The notes beneath the pieces are model-generated. The model was given only the letters and a program-made list of their open reading frames with translations, made no database searches and was not told the origin of the DNA. From assembly GCA_001830425.1 (NCBI GenBank), contig MIAA01000049.1, forward strand, positions 1-39,663: a stretch of 39,663 bases of DNA. The letters are read 5' to 3'. Source of the DNA: Rhodospirillales bacterium RIFCSPLOWO2_02_FULL_58_16. Lineage in GTDB: Bacteria > Pseudomonadota > Alphaproteobacteria > Rhodospirillales > 2-02-FULL-58-16. Below are positions 25,565 through 33,831 of this stretch, one piece after another. The translations under genes were made by a program, and so were the position numbers. How positions within the stretch are numbered: position 1 is the stretch's first letter; each line of letters starts with the position of its first letter.

Positions 25565-25647
25565 TGGCCAAGAAACCGATCAAAGTCGAATCCTTCAAGC
25601 ACAACGAGGCCGAGCGGAGAAACATTCCGACGGCGGCTACCCGCTAA
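25564..25647 (+). pseudogene. truncated site-specific DNA methyltransferase start
   Basis: The 27 codons beginning MAKKPIKVESFKHNEAERRN match the N-terminus usual for a class of standalone or type III-like adenine methyltransferases. The frame then stops, 15 bases from the tRNA-Phe gene. The start overlaps the HEPN stop (TAATG). The rest of the restriction-modification gene set seems to have been deleted. Confidence 0.5.
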
Positions 25648-25661
25648 CCCTTTGAAAGTAA

Positions 25662-25737
<76 letters not shown>

Positions 25738-25798
25738 AACGCCGACAAGACGCCGCTTATAGAAGAAACCGTTATGCCTGTCCATACCGCAGCAAAAC

Positions 25799-27664
25799 CT
25801 AAGCCCGGCTCGCCGCGAGAAACAGGATGTACAGCGTCCACAGTTTTTTGCGGTGGTCGCGTTTGCCGTTTTTGTGTTGGTCGAGCAGGGTCTTGACGGC
25901 GGTTTTTTCAAACCATCCGGCTATTGAGGCGGGCGGGTTCATCAGCACATCGGCGACAGGCTGGTAAAGTGGGCCGCGCAGCAGTTCGGCCAGGGGCAGG
26001 CCGAAGCCGTGCTTGGGCTGATAGACCGCCTCGGCGGGCAGGTAACGCGCCGCCAGCTTTTTCAGCAGGTATTTGGTGGTAGACCCGCTGTCTTTCCAAT
26101 AAGGCGGCAGGGACATGGCGAATTCGGCGAAGGCGCGGCACAGGTACGGGGCGCGCACCTCCAGACTGTTGTACATCGAGGCCCTGTCCACCTTGACCAG
26201 AATATCCTCGGGCAGATAGGTGAGGGTGAACAGATAAAGCAGGCGTTCGACGGGGTCGGCGGGGGCGTCGGCGTCAAGCAGATCGTCGAGGGGGCGGAAA
26301 GTGTTATCTTCGGGCATAGCCTCCTTGCGCCACAGGCCGGCCTTTTCCCTGACAGTGAACGGCGCCATCCACAGCGTGTTCTGGTAATCGACGGGATAGC
26401 CGAAGCCCTGGGAGACATGACGCAGCACAAAGTCCATGTTCATATAGCCGCCCGCCGCCGGCAACAGGTTCAGTCCGCCCCTCAGCAGAGAGCCGATGAT
26501 CGCCGGCATCCTGGCCATGATGTTTGAGTAGCGGCGGGCCTTGAACGAGGAGTAACCGGCGAACAGCTCGTCGCCGCCGTCGCCGCCGAGGGCCACGGTC
26601 ATGGTTTTCCCGGCGGCGCGGCATACCAGATAGGTGGGAAGCAGCGAATAGTCGGCCAGCGGCTCGTCGATCATCGCGCTGACGGCGTGAAAGGCTTCCA
26701 TCACGTCCTTGTCGCCCAACTCGACCACCTGATGGGGAAGGCCGCAATGTCCGGCGATTCTTATGGCGTTCGGCGTCTCATCGTAGGAGGAATCCGGCAT
26801 CCTGACGGTGAAAGCGGTTATTCCCGACGATTGACGCGCCGTAACGGCGGCGAGAAGGCCCGAATCAACGCCTCCCGACAGGAACAGGCCGACCGGCACG
26901 TCGGCGATCAGGCGCCGGCGCACCGACTCGTTCAGCAATTCGTCCAGGCGGTCAAGGGCCTGTTCCTCGCCGATGGCGGGGTCCATTCCTCCGTATTTCG
27001 GTCGCCAATAGCGCCGGATGTCGGCCTCGCCGTTTTCAAAGACCAGCAGATGGCCGGGTCTGAGCTTGAAGATGCCGGCAAAGCCGGACTCATCTCCCGG
27101 CATGTACTCATAGGTCAGGTAGTTGTGCGTCGCCTTTTTGTCCAAGCCGGCGCTGCGGAAGGCCGGATGGCGGCGCATGGCCCTGATCTCGGAGGCGAAG
27201 ACCATTACGCCCTGCCGCACGCCGTAAAACAAAGGCTTCTCGCCGAAGCGGTCGCGGGCCAGATACAAACGTCCGCTTTGCCCCTCAAAGAAGGCGAAGG
27301 CGAACATGCCGTCGATGCGCTCCAGCGTTTCGGCGACGCCGCAGCGGCGGAGCAGATGGAACAGAACCTCGGTGTCGGAACGGTCGGCCAACTCGACGCC
27401 GTCGCGGAGCAAGCCTTCGGCCAGGGCGCGGTAGCCGTATATCTCGCCGTTGAAGACCAGCGCGTCGCCGCTGTCCCGGTCAACGCGGGGCTGGGCGCCG
27501 CCCTTAAGATCAATGATCGCCAGCCGCCGATGGCCGAAGGCGATCTTTCCGGTTACATGGGCGCCTTCGCCATCAGGCCCCCGGTGGACCATGGTTTTCA
27601 TCATTGACGCCAGCACCGCCTTGGAATCGTCTCCGGGGCGGGTGAAGCCGACGATTCCGCACAC
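25799..27664 (-). CDS. asnB: asparagine synthetase (glutamine-hydrolysing)
   Basis: The protein has 621 residues. The glutaminase domain begins with the catalytic Cys2 (MCGIVGF), followed by HRGPDGEG, HRRLAIIDL and FNGEIYGYRAL. The synthetase domain has the pyrophosphate loop LFLSGGVDSGLL and ALGGDGGDELFAGY. Members next to glycosyltransferases often amidate cell-surface sugars or peptides, so a role other than bulk asparagine synthesis is possible. The start is GTG at 27664 with AGGAGG upstream, required by Cys2. It follows the glycosyltransferase by 5 bases. Confidence 0.93.
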   Translation of the reverse strand: MCGIVGFTRPGDDSKAVLASMMKTMVHRGPDGEGAHVTGKIAFGHRRLAIIDLKGGAQPRVDRDSGDALVFNGEIYGYRALAEGLLRDGVELADRSDTEVLFHLLRRCGVAETLERIDGMFAFAFFEGQSGRLYLARDRFGEKPLFYGVRQGVMVFASEIRAMRRHPAFRSAGLDKKATHNYLTYEYMPGDESGFAGIFKLRPGHLLVFENGEADIRRYWRPKYGGMDPAIGEEQALDRLDELLNESVRRRLIADVPVGLFLSGGVDSGLLAAVTARQSSGITAFTVRMPDSSYDETPNAIRIAGHCGLPHQVVELGDKDVMEAFHAVSAMIDEPLADYSLLPTYLVCRAAGKTMTVALGGDGGDELFAGYSSFKARRYSNIMARMPAIIGSLLRGGLNLLPAAGGYMNMDFVLRHVSQGFGYPVDYQNTLWMAPFTVREKAGLWRKEAMPEDNTFRPLDDLLDADAPADPVERLLYLFTLTYLPEDILVKVDRASMYNSLEVRAPYLCRAFAEFAMSLPPYWKDSGSTTKYLLKKLAARYLPAEAVYQPKHGFGLPLAELLRGPLYQPVADVLMNPPASIAGWFEKTAVKTLLDQHKNGKRDHRKKLWTLYILFLAASRA

Positions 27665-27669
27665 GGCGG

Positions 27670-28632
27670 TCAGGCCTCCTTGTCATCTGGGTCGATATTC
27701 CGCGTCGCCTTGATCGAATAGGTCGTCCTGCCCTGGGATTCATAGTAGGTGCGCGATTGCATCTCGGCGATAACGCCGAGAAGCATGAACATGACCCCGG
27801 CGATGCCCAGCGTTCCCGCCAACAGCGGCAAAGGCGTAAAGATGAAGTCGGTGGCGTAGAATATCTTCATGATCAGCGCCCAGATGAAGGCGATCAGCGA
27901 CAGCGACAGGCTCAACAGGCCGATCTTGCCGAAGAACTGGATAGGCCTGTCGAAGGAACGGTCGATGAAGTAGAGAACCAGGATATCCAGCAGCACCCGG
28001 CTTATCCTCCCCAGGCCGTACTTGGAAACGCCGTGCTTGCGGGCGTGGTGGGTGACGGGAATCTCGGTGACCCGCGCTCCCTCCCATGCCGCGTAGATGG
28101 GAATGAAGCGGTGCATCTCGCCGTAAAGGCGCACGTCCTCGATCACCTCGCGGCGGTACGCCTTCATGGTGCAGCCGTAGTCGTGAAGCCGCACCCCCAT
28201 GACGCGGGAAATCAACCCGTTGGCGATGATTGACGGCAACAGGCGGGTGAGGGCCTTGTCCTCGCGGTTTTTCCGCCACCCCGACACCACGTCGAAGCCT
28301 TCGTCCAGCTTCGCCAAAAGGCGAGGGATATCGACAGGGTCGTTCTGCAAGTCTCCGTCCATGGGGATCATGACATCGCCCTTTGCACAGCGGATGGCCG
28401 CCATGATCGCCGCCGTCTGACCGAAATTGCGGCGCATGTGGATGACCCGCGCATTGGGGTTCTTCGCGGCCAGATCGTCCAGGATTTTATCCGAGCCGTC
28501 GGCGCTGCCGTCATTGACGAATATCACCTCGTAATCACGGGCGAGGCCGTCCAGCACTTTGGTCAATTGATCATAAAGGGGATTGATGTTGTCCCGCTCG
28601 TCATAGATGGGAATAAGGATGGAAAGATACAC
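27670..28632 (-). CDS. family 2 glycosyltransferase, DPM1/ArnC-like, membrane-anchored
   Basis: The 320-residue protein has the GT2 opening LSILIPIYDERDNI, the nucleotide-sugar site VFVNDGSADGS and the DxD region MIPMDGDLQNDP. Two C-terminal membrane helices lie at about 230-252 and 263-290. This is the layout of polyprenyl-phosphate sugar transferases. A GTG start at 28632 is preceded by GGGGCGAG. It is co-directional with asnB (5 bases) and with the phosphodiesterase gene upstream (88 bases, with a palindromic repeat in the gap). Confidence 0.92.
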   Translation of the reverse strand: MYLSILIPIYDERDNINPLYDQLTKVLDGLARDYEVIFVNDGSADGSDKILDDLAAKNPNARVIHMRRNFGQTAAIMAAIRCAKGDVMIPMDGDLQNDPVDIPRLLAKLDEGFDVVSGWRKNREDKALTRLLPSIIANGLISRVMGVRLHDYGCTMKAYRREVIEDVRLYGEMHRFIPIYAAWEGARVTEIPVTHHARKHGVSKYGLGRISRVLLDILVLYFIDRSFDRPIQFFGKIGLLSLSLSLIAFIWALIMKIFYATDFIFTPLPLLAGTLGIAGVMFMLLGVIAEMQSRTYYESQGRTTYSIKATRNIDPDDKEA

Positions 28633-28659
28633 GTCGGCTCGCCCCTTGCGTTATGTCAC

Positions 28660-28680
28660 CCCCCGGATCAAGTCCGGGGG
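28660..28680. repeat. dispersed palindromic repeat
   Basis: CCCCCGGA-tcaag-TCCGGGGG is an 8-bp perfect hairpin of the kind common in alphaproteobacterial genomes. It lies between the phosphodiesterase gene and the glycosyltransferase and has no U-run. Confidence 0.55.
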
Positions 28681-28720
28681 CAAGGTATTTGTAGCCGCGA
28701 GGCGGCGTAATTGAAATAGA

Positions 28721-29443
28721 TTAAAACCTGTCCGGGTAATCGCTGAATACCGATTGAACGCCATGGCGGAAGAGCGCTTCGGCTTGTTCCGCTTGGTTCA
28801 CCGTGTAGCATCTTACGGCGAATCCGGCGTCAATAACGGCCCGCGCCCGGTCGGGTCGCAGCTTGTCGTGTCGGCAATGCACGGCGTCTGCGCCGTATGC
28901 TTCAAGGCGACGACGCCAGTCTTTGGGGATATTATCGATACACAAGGCGCGGGGGATATGAGACGCCGTCGCCGCCGCCGCCGCCAATGCCTGCGGATTG
29001 AAGCTGGAAATCAGCGGCGTCGGCAAGGCGGACGGCCATTCCCGGTCAAGGAGCGCGGCTACGGCGCGTCCGGTCTCGTCTTCCCGCCCTTTGTCGGATT
29101 TGATTTCCACATTGGCGCAAAGGCCGAGCGCGGCCAGTTCTTTCAGCATCCGGCTGAGGGTAGGGATAGGCTCGCCGGCGAACTCTTTCGCATACCAGCT
29201 TCCGGCGTCGAGTAATTGCAGTTGCGCCAGATCGGCGTTCGCCACCGGACCGGAACCGTCGGAGGTGCGCTCAAGACTATCGTCATGGAAGATAACGACC
29301 TGTCCGTCGCGGCTGAGGCGGGCGTCAAATTCCACCCACGTCACGCCCAGTTTTGCCGCCTTGACCATCGACGCCGTCGTATTTTCCGGGGCATGGCCCG
29401 AAGCGCCGCGATGGCCGATCACCCGAGGCAGCTCTTGACCCAT
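28721..29443 (-). CDS. ugpQ: glycerophosphodiester phosphodiesterase
   Basis: The enzyme splits glycerophosphodiesters into sn-glycerol 3-phosphate and an alcohol. The 240-residue protein has IGHRGASGHAPENT (catalytic His pair with FHDDSLERT), Glu/Asp in WVEFDARLSRDG and the motif NVEIKSD. There is no signal peptide, so a cytoplasmic location is expected. The ATG at 29443 overlaps the stop of the FecR/RTX gene by one base (TGATG), which implies coupled translation. Confidence 0.93.
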   Translation of the reverse strand: MGQELPRVIGHRGASGHAPENTTASMVKAAKLGVTWVEFDARLSRDGQVVIFHDDSLERTSDGSGPVANADLAQLQLLDAGSWYAKEFAGEPIPTLSRMLKELAALGLCANVEIKSDKGREDETGRAVAALLDREWPSALPTPLISSFNPQALAAAAATASHIPRALCIDNIPKDWRRRLEAYGADAVHCRHDKLRPDRARAVIDAGFAVRCYTVNQAEQAEALFRHGVQSVFSDYPDRF

Positions 29444-31143
29444 CAATCCAGGTCGTCCATCCGAATGATGACGGCATCGGCATCGATCTCGGTTGTCGAA
29501 TAGCCCTTAAGGCTGTCGGCGTCGACGCCGCTTACCGTCACTTCCACATCGGCGTCGCCGCCGAAGGTAATGATCGTGTCCTCGCCGTCCTGGGTGAACG
29601 AAACGCCGTCGAGCGAAAACTCTTCGCCCTCGAAACGCAGCACGTCGCCGATTTTGAAATCGGTGACGACGTCGCCGCCGTCGCCGGCCTTGAAGACGAA
29701 GGTGTCGCTGCCCTTGCCGCCCTTAAGAATATCATCGCCGGCGCCGCCGTAAAGCGTATCGTCGCCTTTGCCGCCTTCGAGTTTGTCGTCGCCGGCGTTG
29801 CCGTACAGGGCGTCATCGCCCTTGCCGCCGTCGATCTTGTCGTCGCCGCCTCCTCCGTACAAAGAATCGTCGCCTTTGCCGCCGGTCAGCACCTTGCCGT
29901 CGTCATGATCGCCGTCGTCATGACTGCCGTCGCCGGCGTCATCCTCTGCGTTGTCAGGAGCGGCATCGTCAGGAACGATGGTTTCGCTCACTCTGCTCAC
30001 TTCTTCTTGCGCTTCTCGCGGGGCGCTGTCCTGCCTGTCGGGCATCTCGGAAGCGAATTGGCGATCAGTTCCATAGGACTCCGGCGCCGGGGCATCGGCG
30101 CTTTCGGTTGCGAACGGATCATTATCTGCTCCGGCTCTGGTGTAGTCCTCGCCGACCACCTTGATAAAGGCGGGGCTTTCGTCGGCGGCTTCGCCTCCGG
30201 CGTCGGTAACGAAAGTCGGCGCGGCATTCTCATCAACAGCCGCAGCTATCCGTTGTGCGCCGTAGTCATTGCCGTCGTTGTAAGTCAGCGGCAAATAGCG
30301 GAGGGAATCAGCAAATAAATCATACAGGAAACCTAAGCTGAAATTGGGAATATCGGCAGGCAACGAATGGAAGCCGCCGACGATGACATACTGGTTAAAG
30401 ATGTCCAATACCAGGATTCCGGCGCTGTTGGAGATCACAACCTCGCCGATCAACCCCTGCGCGTTCTCCATGATGGCGACGGTAAGTTTCATGCCGTCGG
30501 GAATATTGATGCCGGCCTGGGCGTCATGAATGCCGATGTCCGCCGTCAGCGTATGGATGGTCATGGCGTCGGGATTGTTCTTCGCCGCCAGACCGCCGGT
30601 AAAGGTGTAAGAGCCGTAAAGCACGGTCAGGGAGACGCTTCCCGTTTGCGTCTCGCTGTCGTAGGTCGCTTCCTCGATAATCATGCGCCCGCCGGCGGCC
30701 ATGGCGAAAGTAGTTTCGTCGGCAAGCACTATGCCCAGCGCGCCGTCAATGCCGCTTTCAAGAATGTCGCCGGGAAACAGCGGCGAACCGGCGGCCAGTT
30801 CTTCGCGGGAGCCGTCGGCGCGGATGACAAAGACGGCGCCGCCGGCAGTGATGACATGCCCGACGGGTTCAGGCGACGAGGCAACGGCCCCGGCATGGAC
30901 TCCGGCCAGCCTGACGGCTGCCTCGCCGTTAAGATGAGCGCCTTGCGGCGTCGCCAGCGCTGGAGGATTGCCGCCGGACAGGAAGCCCCGGATAACGACC
31001 ATCGCGCCGTCCTCTGCGGTCAGCATCAAGTCGGCTCCCGCATATCCATAGTCGGCGGTGGCGATGTTGAATCCCTCGGGCAGCATAACCTCGCCGCCGG
31101 GAACGCTCTCAATTACAACAAAAGGCATACTGTTTGCGGCCAT
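29443..31143 (-). CDS. FecR-domain protein with RTX calcium-binding repeats
   Basis: The protein has 566 residues and no classical signal peptide. Residues about 90-190 form a FecR-like domain (GAVFVIRADGSREEL; LESGIDGALGIVLADETTFAM). An acidic, low-complexity linker at about 340-420 is rich in Asp, Glu and His (DAGDGSHDDGDHDDG). Seven tandem GG-G-D-L nonapeptides follow at 421-483 (GGKGDDSLY, GGGGDDKID and so on), then a C-terminal region typical of type I secretion substrates. I infer export by a type I system and calcium-dependent folding outside the cell. No ABC exporter is in the window. GGGAGG lies before the ATG. Confidence 0.88.
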   Translation of the reverse strand: MAANSMPFVVIESVPGGEVMLPEGFNIATADYGYAGADLMLTAEDGAMVVIRGFLSGGNPPALATPQGAHLNGEAAVRLAGVHAGAVASSPEPVGHVITAGGAVFVIRADGSREELAAGSPLFPGDILESGIDGALGIVLADETTFAMAAGGRMIIEEATYDSETQTGSVSLTVLYGSYTFTGGLAAKNNPDAMTIHTLTADIGIHDAQAGINIPDGMKLTVAIMENAQGLIGEVVISNSAGILVLDIFNQYVIVGGFHSLPADIPNFSLGFLYDLFADSLRYLPLTYNDGNDYGAQRIAAAVDENAAPTFVTDAGGEAADESPAFIKVVGEDYTRAGADNDPFATESADAPAPESYGTDRQFASEMPDRQDSAPREAQEEVSRVSETIVPDDAAPDNAEDDAGDGSHDDGDHDDGKVLTGGKGDDSLYGGGGDDKIDGGKGDDALYGNAGDDKLEGGKGDDTLYGGAGDDILKGGKGSDTFVFKAGDGGDVVTDFKIGDVLRFEGEEFSLDGVSFTQDGEDTIITFGGDADVEVTVSGVDADSLKGYSTTEIDADAVIIRMDDLD

Positions 31144-31184
31144 GACGTCCTCCCGGGCGTGAACGCCCTGATTTCATAACATAA

Positions 31185-31223
31185 TACAGGTTTTTTGCAG
31201 TTTTGGCTGTGACGGCTGTCACA
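31185..31223. repeat. 39-bp direct repeat, copy 1, with 13-bp palindrome
   Basis: The 39 bases are identical to 32406-32444. This copy also completes a perfect inverted repeat: TTTTGGCTGTGAC (31201-31213) and GTCACAGCCAAAA (31218-31230). It lies 42 bases upstream of the FecR/RTX start. In the second copy the right arm is broken after GTCACA. The two copies bound a 1.18-kb segment holding the DUF3800 gene. The remaining bases 31231-31487 are AT-rich and hold no gene I can support. Confidence 0.85.
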
Positions 31224-31487
31224 GCCAAAATGTGGTGGCCTGATAATCGCACACCGGGTTTGTTTTTTTTGGCTACATAGATCAAGAATACAGAGAGTTC
31301 ACCGAGAAGATATATCCAATTTGGGTAATACTTATCCCCATAATCCACATACCAACATTGCTTTCCGATACTTATCCACGTTAGTTATATTTATGCGCTA
31401 CATATAGGCATTTACGCCATATCAGTCAGCGTATATTGTTTTAATCCATCCGCGACGATACGTCGCCGAACGGAGTAACGGACAATA

Positions 31488-32222
31488 ATGAAGGTTCTCT
31501 TCCTTGACGAGTCCGGCGATCACAACTTGTCGGTAATTGATCCGCAATATCCCATGTTCGTTCTGGGCGGAATCATTGTTGACAAAGATTATGCCGACGG
31601 CCCGTTGACGGTAGCCTTGAATGAATTCAAGCGCGATATATTCGGGCGCACTGACATCGTGCTGCATACAGCCGACATTACCCGCAACAGGAATGGCTTC
31701 GAGCAACTAAAGGATGAAGCCTTTCGCTCCCGCTTCCATGATCGGCTGAACGCTATGATGCGTGATCTGTGTTATTCGGTGGTGGCATGTGCAATCAGTA
31801 AGGATGAACACCTCAGCCGATATGGCGTTGCTGCCTTGGACCCATACCTGCTCAGCCTCGATATTCTGGTGGAACGTTTTTGTTCCGTCGTAGGCAAGGT
31901 CAGCGGTGGTGGCGTGATCGTCGCAGAAAAACGAGACACTACGCTGGATCGTGAACTGGAACTTGCATGGTTGAACTTGAAAATACAGGGGACGCGATAC
32001 CTTCAGGCGAGCGCCATTGAAGATCGCATACTGGGCCTGAACCTGCGCGCCAAGCAGGACAACATCGCCGGTCTTCAGCTTGCCGATCTTGTGGTCTCGC
32101 CGATCGGACGCCACCTGTTGGGCAAATTGGACAAAGAAGACTGGCGCATCGTCGAGGGCAAGTTCCGGCGTGATCGGCGGGGAAAGGTGGAGGGATATGG
32201 ACTCGTCATACTACCAAAATAA
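31488..32222 (+). CDS. DUF3800 domain protein
   Basis: The 244-residue protein opens MKVLFLDESGDHN, the DUF3800 signature, and has later acidic positions consistent with an RNase H-like fold (ADITRNRNG; VIVAEKRD; QDNIAGLQLADLVVSPIGRH). Members are found in genomic islands and near defence genes; the activity is unproven. It is on the opposite strand to its neighbours and lies between two 39-bp direct repeats, with a more AT-rich upstream region, which suggests a recent insertion. GGAG precedes the ATG at a longish distance. Confidence 0.85.
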   Translation: MKVLFLDESGDHNLSVIDPQYPMFVLGGIIVDKDYADGPLTVALNEFKRDIFGRTDIVLHTADITRNRNGFEQLKDEAFRSRFHDRLNAMMRDLCYSVVACAISKDEHLSRYGVAALDPYLLSLDILVERFCSVVGKVSGGGVIVAEKRDTTLDRELELAWLNLKIQGTRYLQASAIEDRILGLNLRAKQDNIAGLQLADLVVSPIGRHLLGKLDKEDWRIVEGKFRRDRRGKVEGYGLVILPK

Positions 32223-32405
32223 CAGGGGCCAGCCCCCGCTACGCAGTGACCAGCCCACGATCCTTATATCGGCTTTTGGCATTAGTTTGTCAAGCTCCCG
32301 TCCGCTCAATGTTCCTTTTGTGTTCTTAACAAGGCGTGCCGTCTAATGTATGCTGTTTATTATCCCAATCATAGGAACGTATTATGTTTACGCAGTTTAA
32401 CCTGG

Positions 32406-32444
32406 TACAGGTTTTTTGCAGTTTTGGCTGTGACGGCTGTCACA
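32406..32444. repeat. 39-bp direct repeat, copy 2
   Basis: Identical to 31185-31223 for 39 bases, beginning tacaggttttttgcagtttt. It lies 14 bases past the stop codon of the S8 protease gene. Bases 32223-32405, between the DUF3800 gene and this repeat, hold only a short GGGGCCAGCCCC hairpin. Confidence 0.85.
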
Positions 32445-32458
32445 ACCATGCACTATCT

Positions 32459-33754
32459 CTATTTGCAGTCGGGCTGCAAAGTGACGAAGCCGTTGCCGTA
32501 GACCTGGTCGTGGCCGGGTATGCCGAGGTCGACGGCTTTCTCCATCATCAGTTTTTTTAGGATATCTTCGGGTTTTACATTGCCGGCGGCGGTGGTCAGG
32601 GCGATCAGCGCCGAGATGTAGGGGGCGGCAAAGGAGGTTCCGCTTTGCATCCTGCCGCCGCCGCCCGTCGTGGCGGTGTATATCTGTACGCCCGGCGCGG
32701 CGAAGTCGATGTAGCTGCCCGAGTTGGCGTGCGAATAAATGGTTTTGTCGGCGGCGAAGGCGGTCACCGCCACCACCTCTTTGTAGGCCGCCGGAAAGGC
32801 CGGTTTGTTGCCGTCGCGGCCCCAGTTGCCGGCGGCGGCGACGATAATCAGTCCCTTTTCAACTGCCTCCTTCAGCGCCTTGCGGACGATCTTGTTGTCG
32901 CTGCCGGCGACGCTCATGTTGATCACATGGACCTTGGTTTTGATCATCCAGTTCACCGCCTTCAGCATGCTGACGCCGTTGCCGACGACCTCTCCGGCTT
33001 CGTTGACCTCGAACATGTTGCCGGCGGCGAGCGAAGCTCCCGGCAACAGGCCGCCCCACTCGGGCTTGCCGACGAGGATGCCGGCCACCGCCGTGCCGTG
33101 GTCGGCCGGGCCGGGTTTTCGCCCGTTATCGTGGAATGAGACATACTCGATATCTTGCCCCGCCAGCGCCGGGTGGGAGACATCAACCGCCGCGTCGATC
33201 ATGCCGATGCGCACGCCGCCGCCGCAGTCAGGCGATGCCGGCCGCCAGCCGATAACGGCGCGCGGCAGGTTGCCTGAGAAATCCTTCGGAGGACCTTGCG
33301 CCTCGAATTGGTGGTTGGCGTCGATGGTCAGGCCGGGGAACCTGGCGCCGAGCAATTTTCTCGCCTCGGGCACGGCCATGCCGCGCGGCGTATGCAGACG
33401 ATATAGCGTTATCGACAATTCGGGCAGATCGACCCTTTCTTTCACCGTGAAGCCCAGCGGGCCGATCATGTCGGCAAAACCGGAGGGAGGATCGGAAATC
33501 AGGATTTCCCCGTCCTCGTAACGGCTTTCAGGCGCCGAGCCGAAGCCGGAAGGCGCTCCTCCGCCCTTGCTGCTGTCCGCGCTCGAAGAAGGCGACTGCG
33601 CCGCAGAGCCGTCGCCGGCGCCGCGAATGCTGACGATGCTGCCGGCGCTTGACCTTGCGGCTGTCCTGGTCGGAGACGCGCCCTGGGACAGGTAGAGCCA
33701 TGCGCCGCCCGTCGCCGCCAGCAACACGCATAATCCGACTATCCACCGCCCCAT
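32459..33754 (-). CDS. subtilisin-like (S8) serine protease, membrane-anchored or secreted
   Basis: The 431-residue protein begins with a hydrophobic signal/anchor (WIVGLCVLLAATGGAWLYL). A Ser/Gly-rich stretch follows, then the S8 triad: Asp in MIDAAVDVSHP, His in HGTAVAGILVG and Ser in GTSFAAPYISALIAL. The oxyanion Asn lies in AAAGNWGRDG. I expect it to act in the periplasm or outside. The ATG at 33754 has GAGAGG at 5 bases. Before the DUF3800 insertion it would have been directly upstream of the FecR/RTX gene on the same strand, so that protein is a possible substrate. Confidence 0.93.
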   Translation of the reverse strand: MGRWIVGLCVLLAATGGAWLYLSQGASPTRTAARSSAGSIVSIRGAGDGSAAQSPSSSADSSKGGGAPSGFGSAPESRYEDGEILISDPPSGFADMIGPLGFTVKERVDLPELSITLYRLHTPRGMAVPEARKLLGARFPGLTIDANHQFEAQGPPKDFSGNLPRAVIGWRPASPDCGGGVRIGMIDAAVDVSHPALAGQDIEYVSFHDNGRKPGPADHGTAVAGILVGKPEWGGLLPGASLAAGNMFEVNEAGEVVGNGVSMLKAVNWMIKTKVHVINMSVAGSDNKIVRKALKEAVEKGLIIVAAAGNWGRDGNKPAFPAAYKEVVAVTAFAADKTIYSHANSGSYIDFAAPGVQIYTATTGGGGRMQSGTSFAAPYISALIALTTAAGNVKPEDILKKLMMEKAVDLGIPGHDQVYGNGFVTLQPDCK

Positions 33755-33831
33755 TAAAGCCTCTCTCCGTTCAGCGCCCGGTAACAACTACCCTTAACTT
33801 TTTTCATCGGCTCACTCACTGTGTGAAGATG

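Noticed and set aside
29760-29890. Tandem DNA repeat or CRISPR-like array
   Set aside because: The 27-base periodicity is the coding of seven RTX nonapeptides, with no spacers.
31201-31230. Intrinsic terminator for DUF3800 or the RTX gene
   Set aside because: The arms begin with T and end with A, the reverse of the A-stem-T layout, and no U tract follows the stem.
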